64,000 nucleotides of DNA from Alistipes sp. (GTDB lineage Bacteria; Bacteroidota; Bacteroidia; Bacteroidales; Rikenellaceae): assembly GCA_017410165.1 (NCBI GenBank), contig JAFQRH010000006.1:1-64000 (forward strand). Direction: 5' to 3'. Shown here in pieces: positions 53,901-61,501 of this stretch (position 1 is its first letter; each line of letters starts with the position of its first letter). The position numbers and the translations under genes are program-made. The notes beneath the pieces were generated by a model. That model saw only the letters and a list, made by a program, of their open reading frames with translations. It made no database searches and had not been told where the DNA came from.

Positions 53901-56900
53901 TACGTGTTACATTCCGTGCAGCACCTTATGGCGACCCTACAAAACCTATATCGACAGACGACCACCGCGAGATAAAGGTTGTGGCAATTGATGGCACAAC
54001 GATTACCAATTACAGTGGCGATATGGACGCAGTGAATAACTATTTAGTTTCAGGTGGAACGGTTGTTGACTCAGAAGTTATTGCGTTCGATGCCGACCAA
54101 GCGGTCACCGATTGGAAGGAATATACGGTCGATTTGGTCGATGTAGGTCCGACCGCCCGTATCGGTATCGGCGGTAACTCCTCTACAAAAGCAAGCCGCT
54201 TCTTTGTGGATGATATCCGCGTAGAGGTGCTCTCTATCTCGAACGGCATCTGGACGGGTTTGGTACGTGCAACCGACACCACGCTGAATCTCGGTTGGAC
54301 CATCACCGAGGGCAACAAGACCAACGACTACTACCTCTCGCTCTTCCCGAACGACCCTGCAAAGAATGCTCTCGACCACAACGGCTACGATAAGGAGAAC
54401 TACACCGTCTATCTCTACAAGGATGCTGCTTGCACCGAATTGGAGTTCCAAGCAGACTACGGTGGCGCATTCTTCCGCGAAGGTAGCGAGGGTGCATACT
54501 CATACTTCCCGTGCCGTGTCATCTTCGGCGGTTTGGAGCCGGAGGCAACCTACTACTTCCGCGTGAAGGATAAGGTGACGGGCAAGATTACCGACCCGGT
54601 TCCGTACTCGACGTTAGCGAAGGAGTATGATGGCGAAGAGATGACCGTTGCGGGCAAGGCGGCGGTTGGCGACGTGCTCGTATTCGAGAACTTCGGCAAG
54701 GTGCTCTACACGGGCGACTTTGCAAACTACGCTGCGGGTTACACCCGTTCGGCATTGAGCAGCGCACAGGTAAACTGCAAGGCAGAGGGCAAGGTATCGT
54801 GGTCGGCACAGACCATCGACGGCGAGAGTGTCGATTTCGGTCGTTGCGACGCCAACACCGAGAGTGCGCTCTTCTCCACTTGTAACGGTCTGCTCGACGA
54901 TATGGGTCTCGACGATTGGGGCTACATCTCGACCGACTCTTTGAGCCGCGTATTTGTCAAGCCGGGCTACTTGAAGATTGGCGGTAGCAGCCAGCTCGCA
55001 TCCATCGTAACCCCGAAATTGGTAGGTCTTTCATCCTCGACGCTCTCGCAGGTAACCGTTTCGTTCAAGGCCTGCAAACTCTCGACGCAGAACTACAACA
55101 ACTCCGTAAACGAGGACTACGTTGTCGTTCGCGGTATCAACGGCTCGTCGATTAAGCCGCTGACCGACGCGACGATGCCGGGCTACGTCTATGGTGGCTA
55201 CGATAGCGACGCTGTGAATGTCACACTCAATTCGGCACTCGGCGAGTGGAAGGAGTACTCCGTAACAATCGACGGCGTCACAGCCGACTCGCGTATCGCC
55301 ATCGGCGGTAACCGTCCGTCGGCAGGTAACTCGCGATTCTACATCGACGACATCAAGGTTACGGTCAAGAAGGTCGGCATCACCGTCATCACGGGTAAGG
55401 TGTCGTATGGTGGCTCGGGTGTTGCGGGTGTTGCCGTAACCGATGGCTACACTACGGTATTGACCGATGCCAACGGTAACTACAAGATTCCGTACACCAA
55501 GGCACCGGAGTACATATATTATAGTACGCCACACAACCACGAGATTGGCCGTGCAGGTACGGGTGTTCCGGTGCAGTATATCAAATACACCTCCGGTACA
55601 AATACGGGCTACAACTTCACGCTCGGCGCGAAGATGACCTCCGCAACCCACGCCAACTTCAACGATGCGAAGGATAAGTTCGACAAGTGGTTCCTCTTCG
55701 TTATGGCCGACCCACAGACGCACAACAACTCGGAGGATAACTGCTACAAACGTTTCTGCGATGTGGCTGTGCCGGATATTCGCGCACAGGTCGATCGTGG
55801 CTATAACAGTGCTTGCAATTCGAGCTCTGGCGCAAATCAGGCGTACGGCGTTCTGCTTGGCGACGTTGTTTGGGACTCGTCCGACGACGATTACCACAGC
55901 ACAATGAAGGCGAAGTTGGAGGTTGGCGACACGGGCGTATATTGGTTTGCCTGCCCGGGTAACCACGACTACAATTACAGTTCGCGTTCGATTACCGGTT
56001 TTAAGAATATCTATGGCCCTACGCGCCACTCGTTCAACCGTGGCGATGTGCACGTCGTATGTATGAACAACGTGCAGTACACCTCCAAGACCTCTTACGA
56101 GGGCGGTTTCTCGGCGGACGAGTTCAACTGGTTGCGTTCGGATTTGGCTGCCGTAAGCAAGGATAAGTGCGTGGTATTGTGTTGCCACATCCAATTCTTC
56201 AGTGGTGGTTCAGGTACCCACCTCAAATCACGCTACCACGACGAGGTGCTTGCCGAGTTGAGCAAGTTTGCCAACGCATACATCTTCACGGGCCACCGCC
56301 ACAACCACCGTTCGTACTACCACAAGAACTACGGCGTATTCGAGGTGAACCACCCTGCTGCGTGCGGTCAGTTCTGGAATACGAAGTGCTGCTCGGATGG
56401 CTCGCCTGCCGGCTACACCATCTACACGTTCAGCGGCAACAACATCGCCCACCAGCGTTACAAGGCCTTCGGCACCAACGGCTCGGGCGACGTTACGGTT
56501 ACGTCGCGCAACAGCACCGAGAACGGTCTGCGCGTATATTGGGCTGCCGACAATATCTCCAACACAGCGAACCAAATCGACGTTTACACGTGGGGTGTAA
56601 CCAATACGAAGGTGATTATCGCCAACGTATTCCTTGCTCACCAGCAAGGCGGTCCTGCCGGCACTATCGCGGGCGACTGGAAGGTGCAACTCTCGGAGGA
56701 CTCGGGCAAGACGTGGAAGACAATGGACCTCGTCGATGCTACATTCTTCCGTCACGGTATTCCGAACGGTCTGAACGGTTTCACATCCGGCGACGATTTC
56801 AGTTACAAGACCTATATCGTCGATGCTGCGGGTAACAATATGAACAGCACCAAGTATGACGGCACACCAGCAGGTGTACGTGGCGATATCGACTGGTGGT

Positions 56901-57166
56901 ATTGGGGTAAGTGTCTCGAAAAGAACAATAACTCCATCATTAACCGTAACGGAAACGAGTTGGGTAATGCGTGGAACTACGCCAACACCTCGACGCATAT
57001 CTTCCGTGGATCGGTCAGCACGGCATACGCTTCGCGTTCGGCAGTCGATGCTGATATCAAGAGCGGTAAGTTGGTCATCAAGGCAACCTCGCCGACGGGT
57101 ATCGTCTATAAGGCGAACTGTCTGACCTACTTCGACGTTAGCAACGACAGCAACTTGCAGTGGTAG
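50999..57166 (+). CDS. Giant multidomain lipoprotein with calcineurin-like phosphoesterase
   Basis: 2055 residues. A lipoprotein signal ends L-A-S-C. Residues about 25-320 form a fimbrillin-like domain. Three repeated modules of about 375 residues begin near 323, 697 and 1081; each opens V-R-x-T-D-T-T-I-x-x-x-W-T, has an Fn3-like sandwich (TPNTTYYFTV, DTTYYVMI), and then a jelly-roll-like half (GNTIVYQNFANL, GDLIVFQNFAGM, GDVLVFENFGKV). A small CNA-B-like domain near 1464 (GVAGVAVTDGYTTVLTDANG) leads into the metallophosphatase: MADPQTH, LLGDVVWDSSDDD, PGNHDYNY, CCHIQFF, FTGHRHNH. A calcineurin-specific C-terminal domain ends the protein. It is probably surface-exposed, the modules perhaps binding glycans. 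The start was chosen at the signal peptide. Confidence 0.88.
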   Translation: MKRIFTTIFALTLLASCSQFEDIDIIVQPSNPNLGSGRLSEFTAADELTNTEGSRAGIDENHTSIWSNNDNLTVVRFDSSTSAPVLVHCNSPENSLSEDRKTILFNCEENSNDNATDNFIYKSGVEQYAIYPQMPSAEPIDFSGGKVGSRIFKVDLPNQTLYSETDFHYPLLVGRWDESAEMFRFKNPLATIKLTLKAPTDKVYHLRSITVTGRNMEHMWGKATITANATGDSSVVFDDDDATYYASMNCLQTTESGTLEGYEVTDAGAVFYVAIPAQTYSRGLNISLICDEGVMDQTLKTSGITVAANKLLVTPTLTMDVDESGIYTAMLRCTDSTIGIAWTTLATNAPYLNQIFPEEGTHNYKSEKAKTYKVALYKDAACSQLHVSWMMTGNKFKNAAGDWQTLFNDVTYPQRFTFSGLTPNTTYYFTVTADGVTSRARQVATLPKSYTGTVTSSGAKAGNTIVYQNFANLIMGGDITSRSPGYSSYVRNTYTTVAQATATGETPTLSNASTGEYSEFYLCDSGTEMGLFNTMHNSISSMGLSSWSWYAESNAEGRVIARAGYVKLGTSDGKAAIVTPALTALGSNVATVTVKFRACPYGGASMDPAEADIAVRLLNGGTISTSAKPYNQLTGYTVVQSHPLTLEGNQTSWKQYEVTFAGATKTSRIAFDGNRPESAMPNRFMIDEVQVIVKSLDGVTASVVRATDTTIAVGWTITPANIPYLGIANTAKITSSAVTFATDITKVWEVGIYSDAACTKAVQVLKNVALDQSSKALYTDLAGGLPPRFTFNGLTPDTTYYVMIKNETDGTQMGSALEVKTAPSAADASKLVTEAGKAKAGDLIVFQNFAGMTAFSDNTSKSAGYYLGGHSSATAQPIIQGTVTCGSNYLSRKVNGNGPNSSGAGLFSSWEQCAGSCGFLGWGWSGSDLTRADYMGIQTGYLRVGVKTAYSAMLYSPQLSALPGKATVRVTFRAAPYGDPTKPISTDDHREIKVVAIDGTTITNYSGDMDAVNNYLVSGGTVVDSEVIAFDADQAVTDWKEYTVDLVDVGPTARIGIGGNSSTKASRFFVDDIRVEVLSISNGIWTGLVRATDTTLNLGWTITEGNKTNDYYLSLFPNDPAKNALDHNGYDKENYTVYLYKDAACTELEFQADYGGAFFREGSEGAYSYFPCRVIFGGLEPEATYYFRVKDKVTGKITDPVPYSTLAKEYDGEEMTVAGKAAVGDVLVFENFGKVLYTGDFANYAAGYTRSALSSAQVNCKAEGKVSWSAQTIDGESVDFGRCDANTESALFSTCNGLLDDMGLDDWGYISTDSLSRVFVKPGYLKIGGSSQLASIVTPKLVGLSSSTLSQVTVSFKACKLSTQNYNNSVNEDYVVVRGINGSSIKPLTDATMPGYVYGGYDSDAVNVTLNSALGEWKEYSVTIDGVTADSRIAIGGNRPSAGNSRFYIDDIKVTVKKVGITVITGKVSYGGSGVAGVAVTDGYTTVLTDANGNYKIPYTKAPEYIYYSTPHNHEIGRAGTGVPVQYIKYTSGTNTGYNFTLGAKMTSATHANFNDAKDKFDKWFLFVMADPQTHNNSEDNCYKRFCDVAVPDIRAQVDRGYNSACNSSSGANQAYGVLLGDVVWDSSDDDYHSTMKAKLEVGDTGVYWFACPGNHDYNYSSRSITGFKNIYGPTRHSFNRGDVHVVCMNNVQYTSKTSYEGGFSADEFNWLRSDLAAVSKDKCVVLCCHIQFFSGGSGTHLKSRYHDEVLAELSKFANAYIFTGHRHNHRSYYHKNYGVFEVNHPAACGQFWNTKCCSDGSPAGYTIYTFSGNNIAHQRYKAFGTNGSGDVTVTSRNSTENGLRVYWAADNISNTANQIDVYTWGVTNTKVIIANVFLAHQQGGPAGTIAGDWKVQLSEDSGKTWKTMDLVDATFFRHGIPNGLNGFTSGDDFSYKTYIVDAAGNNMNSTKYDGTPAGVRGDIDWWYWGKCLEKNNNSIINRNGNELGNAWNYANTSTHIFRGSVSTAYASRSAVDADIKSGKLVIKATSPTGIVYKANCLTYFDVSNDSNLQW

Positions 57167-57214
57167 GCCTATGGCGCAGGGCTTGGCTTGCTTGCCAAGC
57201 AACATAACACACAA

Positions 57215-57249
57215 AGAGAGGGCTGCTCCCAAGCGGGGCAGCCCTCTCT
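57215..57249. terminator. Hairpin between the phosphoesterase and nucleoside transporter genes
   Basis: AGAGAGGGCTGC / GCAGCCCTCTCT, preceded by a second small hairpin GCTTGGC/GCCAAGC. Both genes converge here. T runs are poor, so termination is inferred from the position and stem strength. Confidence 0.65.
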
Positions 57250-57294
57250 GATGTCACTCGGATAGAAAAGACGGGTAATGATACCCCAAAAACG

Positions 57295-58599
57295 CTATCG
57301 TTGCTCCTCCGGTGTGTGCTTATACTTGAAGACCACAGCAAACAAAACCGCTACCACGAGCGCATACGATGCGAAGATGGTCCATACTGCTGGCCAGCCA
57401 CCTGCAACACCCTCGCGTGCCACGAAGAAACCCTCGGCATTCCACGCGCAGAAGTGGTTTACGACTTTGCCCGCAGCCCACGTTCCGACCGAAGCACCGA
57501 TACCGTTGGTCATCAACATAAACAGACCCTGTGCCGATGCCTGAATATTGCGGTCTGCCTCCTTCTCGACGAAGAGCGCACCCGACACGTTGAAGAAGTC
57601 GAACGCCACGCCATAGACAATCATCGATGCAAAGAGCGCAACCAAACCAAGCACACTCTCGGTCGAGCCGATGCCGAAGAAACCGAAACGCAACACCCAC
57701 GCGAGCATCGCAATCAGCATAACCTTCTTAATGCCGAATCGTTTCAGGCAGAACGGAATGAGCAGGATACACAACGCCTCGGATGCCTGCGAAAGCGAGG
57801 TGAGCAGCGTAGGATTCTTTGCAAACCAACTCTCCGACGCAGCGGCAAACGAGTTGATGTACGGACCTGCGAAGCCGTTGGTAATCTGCAACGATACGCC
57901 CAAGAGCATCGAGAAGATGAAGAACAGAGCCATCTTCTTCTGCTTGAAGAGCACGAAGGCATCCAAACCCAGACGCTGTACGAGCGTCTTCTCCTGCTGT
58001 GCACCCGCCTGTGCGATAGGGCACTGTGGCAGAGTGAACGAGTAGAGTGCGAGCAGAATACCGAGCGCACCCGACGTTACGAGCTGCATATATGTAAATT
58101 GGAACGGCTCGGCCATACCGAACTTCGCAAAATTGACAAACCACATTGCGGCGATGAAGCCGATGGTGCCGAATACGCGAATCGGTGGGAAGTCCTTCAC
58201 CGTGTCGAAACCGTGACGCGAGAGAATCGAGAATGCAACGGTGTTCGAGAGGGCGAGTGTCGGCATATAGAACGCCACGCTCAACGTGTAGAGCGCGAAG
58301 AATGGCGCGAACTCGATTGCTGAGCCCATCTGCTGCGCATAGAGACCTGCGGCGAGCATCAGCGAGCCGGCGACAAGGTGCGAGATGCCGAGCATACGTT
58401 GTGGCTGAACGAACTTATCGGCAATAGCACCGATAATTGCAGGCATAAATATCGAAACGATACCCTGCACCACATAAAACCAAGAGATTTCGTTGCCGAG
58501 ACCTACGCGACCGAGAAAGTTGCCGATACAGGTCAGGTACGAACCCCAGACGGCGAACTGCAAAAAGTTCATAACCGTCAAACGAAGTTTAATATTCAT
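57295..58599 (-). CDS. MFS nucleoside permease (NupG/XapB-like)
   Basis: 434 residues with 12 predicted helices. The nucleoside:H+ symporter family start is clear (MNIKLRLTVMNFLQFAVWGSYLTCIGNFL), along with PAIIGAIADKFVQPQRMLG, PTLALSNTVAFSIL and DFPPIRVFGTIGFIAA. It is likely to import nucleosides, and a 5'-nucleotidase and a nucleoside kinase a few kilobases downstream would form a sensible salvage route, although not in one operon. The upstream in-frame extension passes through the tRNA gene on the other strand and is not real; the start is MNIKLRL. Confidence 0.93.
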   Translation of the reverse strand: MNIKLRLTVMNFLQFAVWGSYLTCIGNFLGRVGLGNEISWFYVVQGIVSIFMPAIIGAIADKFVQPQRMLGISHLVAGSLMLAAGLYAQQMGSAIEFAPFFALYTLSVAFYMPTLALSNTVAFSILSRHGFDTVKDFPPIRVFGTIGFIAAMWFVNFAKFGMAEPFQFTYMQLVTSGALGILLALYSFTLPQCPIAQAGAQQEKTLVQRLGLDAFVLFKQKKMALFFIFSMLLGVSLQITNGFAGPYINSFAAASESWFAKNPTLLTSLSQASEALCILLIPFCLKRFGIKKVMLIAMLAWVLRFGFFGIGSTESVLGLVALFASMIVYGVAFDFFNVSGALFVEKEADRNIQASAQGLFMLMTNGIGASVGTWAAGKVVNHFCAWNAEGFFVAREGVAGGWPAVWTIFASYALVVAVLFAVVFKYKHTPEEQR

Positions 58600-58672
58600 A
58601 GTTTTTTCGAGTAAAAAATTTAGTCGTAAAACAAAAAATCGAAACAAAAATAGCACTTTTTTGCGAAATTTC

Positions 58673-58703
58673 TTTGAAAAAGCAAAAATATATCCTACTT
58701 TTG
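58673..58703 (+). promoter_or_regulatory. Promoter of the tRNA-Gln gene
   Basis: TTTG, exactly 19 nt, then TACTTTTG, ending 10 nt before the tRNA 5' end. Confidence 0.8.
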
Positions 58704-58713
58704 CACTCGCAAT

Positions 58714-58784
58714 TGGGCTATGGTGTAATGGTAACACTACAGATTCTGGTCCTGTCATTCCAGGTTCGAATCCTGGTAGCCCAA
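58714..58784 (+). tRNA. tRNA-Gln (anticodon CTG)
   Basis: 71 nt folding as a tRNA: acceptor TGGGCTA/TAGCCCA, D arm GTGT...ACAC, anticodon loop TTCTGGT giving CTG, T arm CCAGG-TTCGAAT-CCTGG. CCA is not encoded. The loop and acceptor match bacterial tRNA-Gln. The terminal base pair of the anticodon stem is A-C as I fold it, so the stem end may be slightly different. It is one gene, with its own promoter and terminator. Confidence 0.95.
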
Positions 58785-58797
58785 CAAAACCAAGCGC

Positions 58798-58832
58798 AAA
58801 AAGGTGTCCGAAAGGGACACCTTTTTGTTTTT
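58798..58832 (+). terminator. Terminator after tRNA-Gln
   Basis: AAAAGGTGTCC / GGGACACCTTTT with a GAAA-type loop, followed by TGTTTTT. Confidence 0.92.
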
Positions 58833-58871
58833 GGCTACTACGGCGCAAATTTATTTGCAGACGTAGTAGCC
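58833..58871. repeat. Inverted repeat after the tRNA terminator
   Basis: GGCTACTACG and CGTAGTAGCC, perfect 10-bp arms, around an AT-rich loop that itself contains GCAAAT/ATTTGC. It is not followed by a T run. Confidence 0.8.
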
Positions 58872-58963
58872 GGGAACAAAAAAATGTTGATTTATCAACT
58901 TTTTGCGCTTGCGCGAAGGTTTTGCAACACCCCCGCGGGTAGCGGTACAGGATCGGCGCAGCC

Positions 58964-58978
58964 AATCCTGGTAGCCCA
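58964..58978 (+). repeat. Copy of the tRNA-Gln 3' end
   Basis: AATCCTGGTAGCCCA is identical to the last 15 bases of the acceptor/T-arm side of the tRNA, 195 bp downstream of it. Duplicated tRNA 3' ends are the usual trace of tRNA-targeting integration, but no integrase lies between. Confidence 0.7.
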
Positions 58979-59110
58979 TACCGCCCCAACCATCAAAACA
59001 AAGCAACCATACCGGAGGTCGCGTTACCCCCCCCGTATAAATTAAATATTGTATCAAAAAAACAGATTTAAGCCCTATTGCTCGCTCCTTCTGCCCCCCC
59101 CCGAAACGCA

Positions 59111-59893
59111 CTATTCAAAGAGCCCGAGTGCTACGCAGGCGTTGTAGATTCCGTCCTTATCGACATCGGTGGTGATGTAGTCCGCCTTGGCTTTCAGTTC
59201 GGGGATGGCGTTGCCCATTGCAACCTTTGTCCAGTCGTCCACGAACATCGAAAGGTCGTTCTTCTCGTCGCCAAAGACTACCGCATCGGCATAGTCAGCA
59301 CCGAAATAGTCCATAACCTTACGAATACCGAACGCCTTGTCCGACGGCTCGACAAAGATATACTTTTCGTGAAAACGACACCACGGCAACTCGCGCAACG
59401 CCTCAATCGAGTACTCGGTCGGAGCCGTGCAGGCGAGGTACGCCTTATAGATTTGTGGTGCATCCTTCGGGTCGAGTCCCTCCACCACGCGCGTCTGCAT
59501 ATAGACATCGTGCGTGAACTCCTCGAAACGGCTGTCGGGAGCCGAACGAAAGATGCTGTTGTCGGGTTGCAGAGCCCAGATGATACCCTTTTCCTCACAC
59601 TCCTCGATAAGTCGCACGACCTTCTGCTTGTCGAGTGGCGTGATGCCCACAAGGCGACCGTCAATCGTCACACCCGAGCCGCCATCGCTCACCATATTCT
59701 CGAAACCGAGTTCGCGCATATAGTCGAAAGCCATCGCCTGCGAGCGACCCGTAGCGATGCAGAGGAAGTGGCCCGCCTCGCGCAACTTGTCGAGTGCCAG
59801 ACGTGTCGAGTCGGGAATATAGGTCTTGCCATAACCACCGGCGGCAAGCGTTCCGTCGATATCGAAGAAGAGGTAGCGGCGTCGTTTTGTCAT
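59111..59893 (-). CDS. HAD-IIB (Cof-type) phosphatase
   Basis: 260 residues of the haloacid dehalogenase superfamily. Motif I FFDIDGTLAAGG (nucleophile and acid Asp), motif II CIATGRSQAMA, a C2-type cap in the middle (about residues 85-185), Lys in SDKAFGIRKV and motif IV VVFGDEKNDLSMF. These proteins dephosphorylate sugar phosphates or nucleotides; the substrate is not evident. It lies 36 nt downstream of the 5'-nucleotidase gene on the same strand, so a shared role in nucleotide turnover is possible. Confidence 0.92.
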   Translation of the reverse strand: MTKRRRYLFFDIDGTLAAGGYGKTYIPDSTRLALDKLREAGHFLCIATGRSQAMAFDYMRELGFENMVSDGGSGVTIDGRLVGITPLDKQKVVRLIEECEEKGIIWALQPDNSIFRSAPDSRFEEFTHDVYMQTRVVEGLDPKDAPQIYKAYLACTAPTEYSIEALRELPWCRFHEKYIFVEPSDKAFGIRKVMDYFGADYADAVVFGDEKNDLSMFVDDWTKVAMGNAIPELKAKADYITTDVDKDGIYNACVALGLFE

Positions 59894-59929
59894 CGTTTTC
59901 GGGGGTTTCGGGGGGGGTACAAAGTCGGG

Positions 59930-61354
59930 TTACTTGCGGATAATACGTTGCTTCGGCGTATTGTCGGCCGTCACGGGCGAATGCTCCTTAAAGTGCTTCA
60001 CCAGCACATCGAGCACCTTTATCTGCAACGGCTGAACATCCTTCGCCTCGATTGACGGATACTTCTTTGCGATGTAGTCCGCCATTGCGATTTTGTATGT
60101 GCGCCCCTCTTTGAGCAGCGGGAAACGCACATCGACCGCCTCGCCCGCAGCATCGACAATGATGTCGTACGGCGTGGAGCAGAACAGATCGATGCGGTGC
60201 GACTCCTTGGTGTTGGCCGTATCGTTGAACTTGGCGATAATCATCTGTCGCAACTCGGCAGGCATCATCCGCATCGTGTATATCTTCGAGAAGAATGGCT
60301 CCAAATCGAAGAGCGTGGCGAGCGACACACCACCGGCAGCCAACTCCGCAAGGCGGATACCTCCGTAGTGGTAGAAGCCAATCTCCGAGTCGGTCGCCTC
60401 GGCTATGAGGCGCGTTTCGAGGTCCGCCAAACCGATGCGATTCACCCATACGCCAATCTCGCCGACGCTTGCCAACAGTTCGGGATTGCTGTGTATGCGC
60501 TCGATTTCGGCTGCCACCTCACGATTCTCGACGTAGCCCGCAAGGTCGATATTTTCGTAACTTATATCGGTAATCTTATGCCCTTTCAGGCGGATGCGCG
60601 TAGCACCCACAAGGCGCAACTTGCGACCCGTCTGGCCGATTGTCGTGCGACCGACCAGCGTATCGACCACGTTGTGCGAGTGGCCGCCGATAATCACATC
60701 GTAGCCGTCGAACTCCGAGGCAAAAGTCATATCCTTGTCGTCCGCCATATGCGACAGCAACACACGCACATCGCAACGCTCGCACCCCTCAATCGCCTTA
60801 CGCGCACTCTGCATCGGGTCGGAGAATTCGAGCCCCTCGAAGATGGCGTTATCGCCGTCCGGATGGCCGTTATCGTAGTTGGTCACAACGCCCGAGAAGC
60901 AGATGCGCACACCATTGTCGGTGGTGATGGTCACGCACGCCGGCGGAGTGGTAAAGTCGTCGCGGTGGCTCGTGACATTGGCACAGACGGTGCGGAACGA
61001 GGCGTAGCGGGTCGCCTCCTCCAAAAATGCCGCGCCCAAATCGAACTCGTGGTTGCCGAGTGTCGCCACATCGTAGCCCACCAAGCGCATCAGGTCGAGA
61101 ATCGGCCGACGGCCCTCTGCCAAATCGACAAAGGCGTTACCCGTCCAGCGGTCGCCCGCATCGACCAGCACGGTCGAGACCGTATCGCGACAGAGTTCGA
61201 CTGCCGTAGCAAGACGTGCAAAGTTGGCCGTCGAGGCGTGCATATCGTTGGTCGAGAGGATTACCACCTCGCGTTCGAGCAGCGTGCTGCGGTAGAAAAG
61301 CGTGCCGGAGAGTGCCAGCACGGCAATTCCGACTATCGTAATGATTTTTTTCAT
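59930..61354 (-). CDS. 5'-nucleotidase-family metallophosphatase
   Basis: 474 residues, with an N-terminal membrane anchor or signal (MKKIITIVGIAVLALSGTLFY). The calcineurin-like domain shows ILSTNDMHAS, VDAGDRWTGN, TLGNHEFDLGA, VLLSHMADD and IIGGHSHNVVDT. The C-terminal 5_nucleotid_C domain has FYHYGGIRLAELAAGGVSLATLF and the substrate stack region around FCSTPYDIIVDAAG. It probably removes phosphate from nucleotides outside the cytoplasm, feeding nucleosides to the permease. The HAD gene is downstream in the same operon. Confidence 0.92.
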   Translation of the reverse strand: MKKIITIVGIAVLALSGTLFYRSTLLEREVVILSTNDMHASTANFARLATAVELCRDTVSTVLVDAGDRWTGNAFVDLAEGRRPILDLMRLVGYDVATLGNHEFDLGAAFLEEATRYASFRTVCANVTSHRDDFTTPPACVTITTDNGVRICFSGVVTNYDNGHPDGDNAIFEGLEFSDPMQSARKAIEGCERCDVRVLLSHMADDKDMTFASEFDGYDVIIGGHSHNVVDTLVGRTTIGQTGRKLRLVGATRIRLKGHKITDISYENIDLAGYVENREVAAEIERIHSNPELLASVGEIGVWVNRIGLADLETRLIAEATDSEIGFYHYGGIRLAELAAGGVSLATLFDLEPFFSKIYTMRMMPAELRQMIIAKFNDTANTKESHRIDLFCSTPYDIIVDAAGEAVDVRFPLLKEGRTYKIAMADYIAKKYPSIEAKDVQPLQIKVLDVLVKHFKEHSPVTADNTPKQRIIRK

Positions 61355-61379
61355 TGCTGTTGAGTGTTTTATTCGGAGT

Positions 61380-61412
61380 CAAAGGTACATATTTTTGTCG
61401 TAAAAATTCAAA
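61380..61412 (-). promoter_or_regulatory. Promoter of the 5'-nucleotidase operon
   Basis: On the minus strand TTTG, 21 nt, then TACCTTTG, 26 nt before the start codon. Confidence 0.55.
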
Positions 61413-61473
61413 AAACAACTCAACAGAGTGCATAATTGCTCGGCAGAAATATCACGATGACGAATAAATTTGC

Positions 61474-61481
61474 TATCTTTG
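61474..61481 (+). promoter_or_regulatory. -7 box of the nucleoside kinase gene
   Basis: TATCTTTG, 20 nt before the start codon. No clear -33 box. Confidence 0.55.
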
Positions 61482-61501
61482 AGAAAAATTAGAGCGCAAA
61501 T

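Larger units (their letters stand above)
58785..59110. other. Gap between tRNA-Gln and the HAD gene
   Basis: It holds the tRNA terminator, a 10-bp inverted repeat, a 15-bp copy of the tRNA 3' end, and two poly-C runs (near 59018 and 59092). No gene is seen. Confidence 0.7.

Noticed and set aside
58785-58978. Present-day integrated island at tRNA-Gln
   Set aside because: Only 180 bp separate the duplicated tRNA ends and no gene lies between, so at most it is a scar.
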